Of a DNA stretch of 12,733 bases, positions 6,620-12,733 are shown in pieces (position 1 is the first letter of the stretch; each line of letters opens with the position of its first letter). The translations under genes were made by a program, and so were the position numbers. The stretch is from an uncultured Bacteroidales bacterium. GTDB taxonomy: Bacteria > Bacteroidota > Bacteroidia > Bacteroidales > UBA932. Location: NCBI GenBank assembly GCA_905235615.1, contig CAJOMB010000026.1, positions 1 to 12,733 on the forward strand. Reading direction: 5' to 3'. Under the pieces are notes generated by a model. It saw nothing but the letters and a program-made list of their open reading frames with translations, ran no database searches and was not told the origin of the DNA.

Positions 6620-9180
6620 ACATCCTGCTGCGGGAAAGGAATCTCGATACCGTTCTCGCTGAAGGCATTGTAGATGGCCTCCCGCGCCTGGGCGGCAATA
6701 GCCAGATAGTTTTCCACCGTCGTGTGCATGAGCACCTTCAGATTCACGGAACTGTCGGCAAAATCATCCACCCGTACCACAATCCCCTTCTTCTTGTTCA
6801 CCACTTCCCGGCCGTATTTATCCTTCATCATCAGCGGATTGAGGGCATCCAGAATAATCTGGCGGGCTTTCTGGACATCCGTGCCATACTTCACGCCCAC
6901 CACGAAACTGACCAGCTGATAGGAATCGCTCCGCGTCAGGTTCTTGAAATTCTTGTTGAAAAGGGCGGTATTGGTAAAGATGATGACGGAGTCGTCAACG
7001 GCTTCAATCTGGGTGCTCTGATAACTGAGCCCCACCACGGTTCCCCGGATGCCGTCACACTCGATGATGTCCCCCACCCGCACGCGGCCGCTCATGAGCT
7101 GTACGCCATAGAAGAAGTTGTTCAACACATCCTTCATGGCAAAGCCGATACCCGTGGCTAAGCCGGTGGAAACCAGCGCCAGACCGGAAGCCGGAATCTG
7201 AAGCAGGAGGAAAATAATAAGTACAAACAGGCCCCAGGCCAGCAGGGAAATGATATTGTTGGCCAGGTTGTAATTCACGTCCGTCTCCTTGAAAACCACG
7301 TCCTCGCCCAGTTTCCGGATGGCCGATTTGGTCTTCCAAACCCGGTAGAAAGCCTTGGCGGCATAGATGAGGTAACGGAAGAGGAAGAAAAGACTGATGA
7401 TAATGAGAATGTACAGGACAGACACGGAAAAACCGTTCTCCGATTTCACAAAGGGGGCGAAGAAAATCTGCCGGGCTACTCCGGTGAAATTGAACACCTT
7501 GCAGGCCTTGAAGACGGAGCTGGGGAAAGACCAGATGCCCAGCACCGGCACCAGGACCATCTTGACCAGGTCGTATAGCCAGGAAACCTCAATGAACGAG
7601 GCTTTTCCGTTCGAAAGCGGCAAGGAAGGATTCTTCTTCCGATAGGCCAGTTTCACCTCTTTCAGACGGCTTTCATAATACCGGCTCAGAAGCTCCCAGA
7701 CAGCTATCACGCTCTCCAAGAGGGCCAGCTGGAACATCCACCAGATAATAAGCAGCAGGGAGCCCATTACCAGACCGGCCCAGGAAATGAGCGTTGCCAC
7801 AGCCATGGCACCGCTACTGGCCCAGAGCAAAATCAGGTCTCCCCTGTCCACCATCTTGCTCTTCCGGCTCACCATCCAGAACTGGTAGATGGTGCTCATG
7901 AGGAGCAGGGCCGGGAAAAGGAGGTTGATGACGCTGTTGGGGATGAAAATCATCCGGAAATAGAGGACCACGAAGGCCATGATAAGCGTAGGGAGATAGG
8001 CCATGAGGGTGCTCCGGATCCGTGACTTGTCCAAGCGGATGAGCATAGACACCAGAATGGCCGCCATCAGCCAGGCGAATTCCCCCATCATCGTGGAAGA
8101 ACGGACGATGAAGGAATGGGCCGATGTCTTCGTATTGATGAACAGGAACACGCCGAAGAGCAATACGCCCAAAAGGGCTATCACCAGTCCCTTGTGCTCC
8201 ATGAACCAGGCCGATTCCTGCTTCTTGTTGTATTTGACATATCCGTTTACCAACAAGGTGGAAACCAGGGTTGACAGCAGCAGAACCAGCAGCAGCATGA
8301 ACGAATAGAAGAACACGATGGGCCCGCGCCAGGAGCTCACGACACTGTCTTCGTCCAGATTCAAACTGTAACGGTTCTTGACATCGGCCATGGCTCTCCT
8401 GGCCCGGAAAGGGAAACGGGCGAGCGTCTTGAAATAATTCCCCTGCCCCTCCACGAAGAGTTTCTGCTGCACGGCCTTATACCGGTCCTGAGCATAGTTA
8501 TAGGCGCTTTTAAGCAGTTCGTCCGTCTGCTCGTAATACTCGTTGTCCTTGTCTATCTGCTGCATCTGCAGCCAGTAGTAGGCCACAATCTGTTCTGCCA
8601 CATACAGGCAGCTGTCCCGCACCGCAATGGTGGCGTCGTCCATCTTCATCTCATAGACGTCACGGGCAAACTCCGGCGTGTCCAGGATGGTGGAATCGGC
8701 CAGCGCAGTGGTGGCGGAATCCAGGGCCACAGCCACGGTATTCTCCTGCACAATCTCCTGGGCCGTGCGCTCCGGAGGCATCTTTCTAAGCGTGAGTACC
8801 AAGCGGTTATAACGCTCCATCTCATCCGTCAGTTTGGCCCTCACCTCCGCATAGGGTGTGCTCTCGCTCTTGAACTGCTCATACTGGCGGGTCACCTCAT
8901 TGAGGGCGAAAGTAAGGTCGAAGGTATTCTCCGACGCCTGCGAATACAGAATCACGGAAAGTTCGTTGCACTCATCCACCAATTGCGCCAGTTTCTGGTG
9001 CTGCTCCTGAATCCGCTGTTCCGCACTGCCGGAGAACTTCTGCAGACCCGCATACGTCTCCTTGAGCTCCATCAGAAGCACCGAGAGCGTCTGGTTCAGG
9101 TTGTTCTCCTTGAAGACGGCCCACAGCGGAGCCATCGGCAGCAGGACGCACAGAAGCGCTATGATCCGTTTCTTTCTCAT
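6604..9180 (-). CDS. Large MscS-family mechanosensitive ion channel
   Basis: This 858-residue inner-membrane protein carries an MscS pore at the end of a long extra region, as in MscM/MscK-type channels that release solutes on osmotic downshock. Residues 1-22 look like a cleavable signal peptide. About 23-280 is hydrophilic, rich in Glu/Gln/Lys and probably helical, and predicted periplasmic. Some eight to nine hydrophobic segments lie between about 285 and 605, with more at about 640-660 and in the pore. The pore helix is the Gly/Ala-rich segment LALVSTGLATGIGFAMKDVL (667-686), followed by NNFFYGVQLMSGRVRVGDII and the beta domain (about 700-750), with TNTALFNKNF aligning to the PNGKI segment of E. 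coli MscS. The C-terminal alpha-beta domain ends in NGIEIPFPQQDV, typical of the family. Its ATG overlaps the serB stop by 4 bases, so it is translationally coupled to serB. Confidence 0.93.
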   Translation of the reverse strand: MRKKRIIALLCVLLPMAPLWAVFKENNLNQTLSVLLMELKETYAGLQKFSGSAEQRIQEQHQKLAQLVDECNELSVILYSQASENTFDLTFALNEVTRQYEQFKSESTPYAEVRAKLTDEMERYNRLVLTLRKMPPERTAQEIVQENTVAVALDSATTALADSTILDTPEFARDVYEMKMDDATIAVRDSCLYVAEQIVAYYWLQMQQIDKDNEYYEQTDELLKSAYNYAQDRYKAVQQKLFVEGQGNYFKTLARFPFRARRAMADVKNRYSLNLDEDSVVSSWRGPIVFFYSFMLLLVLLLSTLVSTLLVNGYVKYNKKQESAWFMEHKGLVIALLGVLLFGVFLFINTKTSAHSFIVRSSTMMGEFAWLMAAILVSMLIRLDKSRIRSTLMAYLPTLIMAFVVLYFRMIFIPNSVINLLFPALLLMSTIYQFWMVSRKSKMVDRGDLILLWASSGAMAVATLISWAGLVMGSLLLIIWWMFQLALLESVIAVWELLSRYYESRLKEVKLAYRKKNPSLPLSNGKASFIEVSWLYDLVKMVLVPVLGIWSFPSSVFKACKVFNFTGVARQIFFAPFVKSENGFSVSVLYILIIISLFFLFRYLIYAAKAFYRVWKTKSAIRKLGEDVVFKETDVNYNLANNIISLLAWGLFVLIIFLLLQIPASGLALVSTGLATGIGFAMKDVLNNFFYGVQLMSGRVRVGDIIECDGIRGTVVGLSYQSTQIEAVDDSVIIFTNTALFNKNFKNLTRSDSYQLVSFVVGVKYGTDVQKARQIILDALNPLMMKDKYGREVVNKKKGIVVRVDDFADSSVNLKVLMHTTVENYLAIAAQAREAIYNAFSENGIEIPFPQQDVYIKT

Positions 9181-10406
9181 AACTTGCCTTGTTCTCCCAG
9201 ATGGGAATCCTTGAAGCCCAGGAAATAAAGCACCCCGTCCAGGCCGATGGTACTCAGGCTCTGCCCGGCCTCCTCCTTCACCCGCGGCTTGGCATGGAAA
9301 GCAATCCCCAGACCGGCCTCCATGAGCATGGGAAGGTCGTTGGCACCGTCTCCCACGGCGATGGTCTGGGCCAGGTTCACCTTTTCCGTCATGGCAATGA
9401 GTTTCAGGAGGTCCGCCTTGCGGCGGCCGTCCACCACCTCGCCCACATATCGGCCTGTAAGTTTGCCGTCATCCCCCACTTCCAGCTCGTTGGCATAGAC
9501 ATAGTCGATGCCGTATTTCTTCTGCAGATGCTCCCCGAAGAAAGTGAAGCCGCCGCTCAGGATGGCAATCTTGTAGCCGCAGGTTTTGAGCACAGACATC
9601 AGGCGGTCCGTTCCCTCTGTAATGGGAAGATTATCTGCAATATCCTGCATCACAGAAACATCCAATCCCTTAAGTAAAGCAACCCTTTCGGTAAAGCTCT
9701 CCTTGAAATCAATCTCTCCGCGCATGGCTCGCTCCGTAATGGCGGCCACCTTGTCATAGACCCCATGCCGGCGGGCCAGCTCGTCTATGCACTCCGTCTG
9801 GATAAGCGTAGAATCCATATCGAAGCAGATGAGCCGGCGCATGCGGCGGTACATGTCGTCCTTCTGGAAAGAGAAATCCATTCCGCTGGAGCGGCTCATG
9901 GACATCAGTTCCTTCTGCAAATCCTCCTTGTTCTCCACCGTTCCCCGGATAGAGAACTCCACGCAGGCACGCACATTCCTTTCCGGATGCATGATGCTCA
10001 TGCGGCCGGTGAGCCGCCTGATGGCATCGATATTCAGTCCGTAACTGGCAATCACCTGTGCAGCCATGGCTATCTGTTTGGCACTGAGGCTGCGGCCTAT
10101 CACCGTCAAGATGTACCGGTTCTTGCCCTGTCGGCCGGCCCAGGTCTCGTAATCTTCGTCAGAGATGGGCTCGAAGCCAATGGTCACCCCCAGCTCCGTA
10201 GCCTTGAAAAGGAGCTCCTTCATCACCTGGCCGGAAGCCTTCTCGTCTATCCGGATCAGGATGCCCAGGGACAGCGTACTGTGGATATCGGCCTGACCGA
10301 TGTCCAGGATCTGCGCATCATAACGGGACAAAATGCCCATAATGGAGGCCGTGAGCCCCACCTGGTCCTTTCCGGAAATTCGAATTAAAATCTGTTCTTC
10401 TTTCAT
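9177..10406 (-). CDS. serB: Phosphoserine phosphatase with N-terminal ACT region
   Basis: SerB catalyses the last step of serine synthesis, hydrolysing O-phospho-L-serine to L-serine in the cytoplasm. The 409-residue protein has an N-terminal regulatory region: an ACT domain at about 5-80 (ISGKDQVGLTASIMGIL) and a second ACT-like segment at about 97-175. The HAD catalytic domain follows from about 190. Its nucleophile is D196 in DMDST, with acid D198, the substrate-binding segment TECIDELA with Glu206, Ser284 in LSGGF, Lys330 in GRRKAD, and the metal-binding GDGANDLPML with D353 and D357. The ACT domains suggest allosteric control by serine or another amino acid. The ATG at 10406 is preceded by a -7 box 6 bases away, and the ACT fold begins almost at residue 1, which supports this start. 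The next gene encodes a mechanosensitive channel, overlapping by ATGA. Confidence 0.96.
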   Translation of the reverse strand: MKEEQILIRISGKDQVGLTASIMGILSRYDAQILDIGQADIHSTLSLGILIRIDEKASGQVMKELLFKATELGVTIGFEPISDEDYETWAGRQGKNRYILTVIGRSLSAKQIAMAAQVIASYGLNIDAIRRLTGRMSIMHPERNVRACVEFSIRGTVENKEDLQKELMSMSRSSGMDFSFQKDDMYRRMRRLICFDMDSTLIQTECIDELARRHGVYDKVAAITERAMRGEIDFKESFTERVALLKGLDVSVMQDIADNLPITEGTDRLMSVLKTCGYKIAILSGGFTFFGEHLQKKYGIDYVYANELEVGDDGKLTGRYVGEVVDGRRKADLLKLIAMTEKVNLAQTIAVGDGANDLPMLMEAGLGIAFHAKPRVKEEAGQSLSTIGLDGVLYFLGFKDSHLGEQGKL

Positions 10407-10412
10407 AACCTA

Positions 10413-10420
10413 CAAATATA
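10413..10420 (-). promoter_or_regulatory. Bacteroides-type -7 box for serB
   Basis: Read on the - strand the box is TATATTTG, an exact TAnnTTTG match. It ends 6 bases before the serB ATG, so the serB-channel transcript is predicted to be nearly leaderless. No convincing -33 TTTG is seen upstream. Confidence 0.6.
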
Positions 10421-10451
10421 CATATTTTCCCGGAATCCCCCCTTACCCTTC

Positions 10452-10464
10452 AGACTCCAAGTCT
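10452..10464. repeat. Short hairpin in the serB upstream spacer
   Basis: AGACT-CCA-AGTCT is a perfect 5-base inverted repeat with a 3-base loop. It has no T-run on either side, so it is not a classical intrinsic terminator. It lies between the DUF3089 stop codon and the serB promoter. Confidence 0.35.
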
Positions 10465-10470
10465 CTTTCC

Positions 10471-10502
10471 AGCCCCGGAAGCCAAGGCTTCATTAGCGGG
10501 CT
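10471..10502 (-). repeat. Compound hairpin over the DUF3089 stop codon
   Basis: The inner stem pairs GAAGCC (10478-10483) with GGCTTC (10486-10491). The outer stem pairs AGCCC (10471-10475) with GGGCT (10498-10502). The stop codon of the DUF3089 gene (10493-10495) falls in the internal loop. In the - strand transcript the stem is followed by GGAAAGAGAC and not by a U-run. It could block 3' exonucleases or be a weak, U-less terminator ahead of serB. Confidence 0.4.
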
Positions 10503-11428
10503 CTCCAGGCCCGGGCCCGGGCGTGCATATTCTCCTGGATGCATTCACTGTAGAGCCAGGGCTCGCAGCTGTGGATGTCCCCCACATTGATGAAATTGGC
10601 GAAGGGAGGGTATTCCGCCCCGTCATATCCCTTCACCACCAGCACGTGGTGCGTGGGTGACAAAGTGACGGTGATGGTGTCGTGCAGCACGGCGGGGATG
10701 GCGTCAGTGACCCAGTTCACGGGATTGATGGCGATGCTGGATGCCGCCACCACAGGATTGATGTATTTCACGTCCTTCACCGTGTTGTAGCAGATGGTCA
10801 CGCCAACGTCATCGGAGCCTTGTGCCGGCTTGATATGGGGGCAGGATGCAAGGTCCTCATCCGTCACCTTGTAGCCCATCACATAGGCTCCAGCCACTTG
10901 GCCGAAGGTGGCGTCATCCATGTGTTTGAGCAATTCCACAACGGCCAGGCCGCCCTGGCTGAACCCTGCGATAATCAGCGGCCGCTGCGGGTCATGCTGC
11001 TGCAGGAAGCAGTCAAAGGCGTCACATACATCCTTCATGGAAAGGCGTGTGCGCTCGTAGATGGTTTTCTCGTCGCGCGTCAGGAAGGCATCAATGGTCG
11101 AATGCCGATAAAAAGGCGCCCAATAGCGGTTGCCGGGAGCCATGTAGGCAGCGGCCTTGTTCATTTCCGAAGCCATGTGGGCGCGGTGGTCCGGATTCCA
11201 GACATCGGCATAATGGATGGTGACCCCGGAGCTGTCTTTCCAGTCCACCTCCCAGGTCGAAACCACATAGAAGACATCGGCCCCACTGCCATCCGGATCC
11301 ATGTCCTCCCTTATCCACATGGTGGGATTGGAGTAATCCGGGGCAGCCGGAACCGTTTCCGCCACTTTATCTTCCTGGTATCCGCATACCACCCAAAGTG
11401 CGGCAAAAATCAACAAAATCTTTTTCAT
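10493..11428 (-). CDS. DUF3089 family alpha/beta hydrolase, probably exported
   Basis: This 311-residue protein matches the DUF3089 family, predicted alpha/beta hydrolases with no characterised substrate known to me. The N-terminus is a short signal sequence (MKKILLIFAALWVV) followed by Cys15-Gly. This suggests a lipoprotein, but Val at -1 and Trp at -3 do not fit the usual lipobox, so Sec export without lipidation, or a membrane anchor, is also possible. The nucleophile elbow is GFSQGG with Ser157. DVWNPDHRAHM (75-85), WAPFYRHSTIDAF (103-115) and the C-terminal NVGDIHSCEPWLYSECIQEN (281-300) are the other conserved-looking blocks; the last probably supplies an acid or His of the triad. H260/H261 in SPTHHVLVV are further candidates. 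It lies 94 bases downstream of the isomerase-like gene. I see no good -7 box in that gap, so read-through is plausible. It may act on an envelope or dietary ester. Confidence 0.8.
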   Translation of the reverse strand: MKKILLIFAALWVVCGYQEDKVAETVPAAPDYSNPTMWIREDMDPDGSGADVFYVVSTWEVDWKDSSGVTIHYADVWNPDHRAHMASEMNKAAAYMAPGNRYWAPFYRHSTIDAFLTRDEKTIYERTRLSMKDVCDAFDCFLQQHDPQRPLIIAGFSQGGLAVVELLKHMDDATFGQVAGAYVMGYKVTDEDLASCPHIKPAQGSDDVGVTICYNTVKDVKYINPVVAASSIAINPVNWVTDAIPAVLHDTITVTLSPTHHVLVVKGYDGAEYPPFANFINVGDIHSCEPWLYSECIQENMHARARAWRAR

Positions 11429-11480
11429 CGTAATAAGAGTCTGTTTTGAAATAATTCAATAAATTCTATATGTTTTTTTG

Positions 11481-11508
11481 GGGTAAATTTCCCTCAAAAA
11501 TTTCACCC
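11481..11508. repeat. 10-base-pair inverted repeat between the isomerase-like and DUF3089 genes
   Basis: GGGTAAATTT (11481-11490) pairs with AAATTTcACCC (11498-11508), with one bulged C at 11504 and a 7-base loop. In the - strand transcript the stem is followed by CAAAAAAAC and not U residues, so it is not a standard intrinsic terminator for the isomerase-like gene. It could be a mRNA-stabilising hairpin or a protein-binding site upstream of the DUF3089 gene. Confidence 0.45.
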
Positions 11509-11522
11509 ATAGGAACCCGTTT

Positions 11523-12731
11523 TCAAATCCATGACGCCAGGAATTCCCGGAACAGGGCTTTGTGATGGCCAGGAATAATGATATGGTGATTGCCGATGGG
11601 GTTGGTGAGGAAATAGCCGGCCTCTTCCGGGCTCACTTTGACAATGACCTGCGTGCGGCAGAGGTTGTCTTCGTACTGATTGCGAAGCAGCTGCCCGTCG
11701 GCAAGGAAAGCGCGGCTCAGGTCGCCGGAAAGCTTGGCGATGGTGACAGGCCCTTCGGGGAATTCCCCGTGCAGGCCCACTCCGATGCCGGACTCGAAAT
11801 GCGTGTCATACTGGATGTTGCGCGGGATGTTCAGGGGAATGGTACAGTGGGCGAAAAGCAGTTCTCCGCTTTCCATGTCGATGCGGGACGGATTGGCCTG
11901 GAAGCCCGTGCAGCCGGTCAGGGCCTGGGACAGCATCATCGTGAGCAGCGCCGGGACATCGCCTTCGCAGGAGGCAGGAATGCCCAGCGCGTTGAAGCCC
12001 GCCAGGGCGATGCAGCCGGTATTGTGTACGCTGGTCAGAAGGTCGAAGCAGCGCACGGTGAGGGCCGATAAGCCATAGCGATCCTTAATGATTTCCAGGG
12101 CTTTATAAATCTTCTTCGCGCCCGGAAGGGAGCTGCGAACATCCGTTTTCATCGGCCACTCCGCCGGGGCGTCCTCCTCCGGCAGCGACTGCACCAGCTC
12201 AATCAGCTCCTGCATGGGGATGTCGGCAAAATCGGCCCCCAGCTTTTCCTTGATGGCTGAACGGTCTGCCTCGCTCGCGATGAGCCAGTCCGAGGGTTTC
12301 CCCACCAGGCCGATACGGCTGTCGCGCAGGGCGGCCTTTGCCTCGGCCACGCGCGAAAGCTGCGCGATGCGCGTGCGCAGCAGCTCGTCCTTCCCATGCA
12401 GGATTTCCCCGGCGATGCCCTTTTGGCGCAGGTAGGACAGAATTTCGATGGACGCAGCCAGCGAATTGCTCTTGCCCGAAGTGAGGAGATAAATCTTCCC
12501 GGCATGGGCCTTCAGAATGTCCGGCAGCACGGCCTTGAAGATGCCTTCCGCCCCGCCCGTGCGGATGTAGATGAGGCTGAGCGGATGATCCCCGTAATGG
12601 CTGAAATCCTGGCCGATAAGCTCGTACCCGCCGTCCGGGAAAATCCCGCGAAGAAAAACGTCCGAAATACCGCCGACGGCCTCCTGGTCGTGCAAACTGG
12701 ATGTGATGGTGTAAATAGCGATGGTTTTCAT
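11523..12731 (-). CDS. L-fucose/arabinose isomerase-like protein, substrate unknown
   Basis: This 402-residue cytoplasmic protein resembles the C-terminal half of L-fucose/D-arabinose isomerases and the COG2407 group of related proteins. The strongest block is ALTVRCFDLLTSVHNTGCIA (223-242) followed by LAGFNALGIPASCEGDVPALLTMML, in which Glu256 of CEGD is a likely metal or catalytic ligand. D286, H295 in LFAHCTIP, and the His pair in GNHHIIIPGHH (380-390) are other candidates. The N-terminal part (1-180) has a Rossmann-like look with TSGKSNSLAASIEIL (84-98) and GLVGKPSDWLI (141-151). It is far shorter than classical FucI (about 590 residues), so the reaction is not certain; sugar ketol-isomerisation is only inferred. 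No kinase, aldolase or transporter gene is visible beside it. The ATG AAA ACC start at 12731 is plausible, but only 2 bases upstream are visible, so a longer form cannot be excluded. The gene looks richer in CGCG than its neighbours. Confidence 0.75.
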   Translation of the reverse strand: MKTIAIYTITSSLHDQEAVGGISDVFLRGIFPDGGYELIGQDFSHYGDHPLSLIYIRTGGAEGIFKAVLPDILKAHAGKIYLLTSGKSNSLAASIEILSYLRQKGIAGEILHGKDELLRTRIAQLSRVAEAKAALRDSRIGLVGKPSDWLIASEADRSAIKEKLGADFADIPMQELIELVQSLPEEDAPAEWPMKTDVRSSLPGAKKIYKALEIIKDRYGLSALTVRCFDLLTSVHNTGCIALAGFNALGIPASCEGDVPALLTMMLSQALTGCTGFQANPSRIDMESGELLFAHCTIPLNIPRNIQYDTHFESGIGVGLHGEFPEGPVTIAKLSGDLSRAFLADGQLLRNQYEDNLCRTQVIVKVSPEEAGYFLTNPIGNHHIIIPGHHKALFREFLASWI

Positions 12732-12733
12732 AG

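Noticed and set aside
10452..10502. Two hairpins as an intrinsic terminator for the DUF3089 gene
   Set aside because: Neither is followed by a U-run on the - strand. They are recorded only as inverted repeats.
10682..11449. A 255-codon + strand frame opposite the DUF3089 gene
   Set aside because: It has the same antisense-shadow composition and no domain, while the - strand frame has a signal peptide and a nucleophile motif.
1..12733. Mobile element, CRISPR, toxin-antitoxin, defence or biosynthetic cluster
   Set aside because: No transposase, integrase, direct-repeat array, small overlapping toxin/antitoxin pair or nuclease/helicase set is visible; nearly all the sequence is covered by conserved housekeeping genes.

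Overview
This window is a gene-dense chromosomal stretch from a GC-rich member of the Bacteroidota, most likely order Bacteroidales. The evidence is promoter boxes of the Bacteroides type (TAnnTTTG), start codons with no consistent Shine-Dalgarno sequence, and the gene families present (DUF3467, fused ThrE, SerB with an ACT domain). The genus cannot be settled from the sequence; an Alistipes-like or uncultured gut/rumen lineage is only a guess. No rRNA, tRNA, CRISPR, insertion sequence or phage gene was seen, and no gap between genes exceeds 100 bases.

Layout, left to right. Bases 1-81 (-) hold the first 27 codons of a YbgC-type acyl-CoA thioesterase, cut by the window edge, lying 33 bases downstream of valS (115-2766, -). 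A short divergent promoter region (2767-2847) separates valS from a tight + strand operon: a DUF3467 protein (2848-3192), a KdsC-type HAD phosphatase (3195-3716) and a Maf nucleotide pyrophosphatase (3716-4309). Maf converges on a ThrE-type amino-acid exporter (4317-5597, -) with only 7 bases between them. A second divergent promoter region (5598-5635) separates thrE from mutY (5636-6619, +). The 3' end of mutY overlaps that of a large MscS-family mechanosensitive channel gene (6604-9180, -) by 16 bases. The channel gene is coupled by a 4-base ATGA overlap to serB (9177-10406, -). Further right, also on -, are a DUF3089 secreted alpha/beta hydrolase (10493-11428) and a short L-fucose-isomerase-like protein (11523-12731), whose start lies 2 bases from the window end.

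Most genes are housekeeping: tRNA charging, LPS Kdo synthesis, nucleotide sanitation, oxidative DNA repair, serine synthesis, amino-acid export and osmotic protection. SerB (makes serine) and ThrE (may export serine/threonine) are in the same neighbourhood but not the same transcription unit. The DUF3089 hydrolase and the isomerase-like protein are the least understood genes and may be accessory; the isomerase gene looks richer in CGCG than its neighbours.

I found no convincing previously undescribed system. The most notable signals are non-coding: two divergent promoters built from mirror-image -7 boxes 12-13 bases apart, and three genes (thrE, mutY, serB) whose -7 box lies only 4-6 bases before the start codon, which predicts leaderless or nearly leaderless mRNAs.
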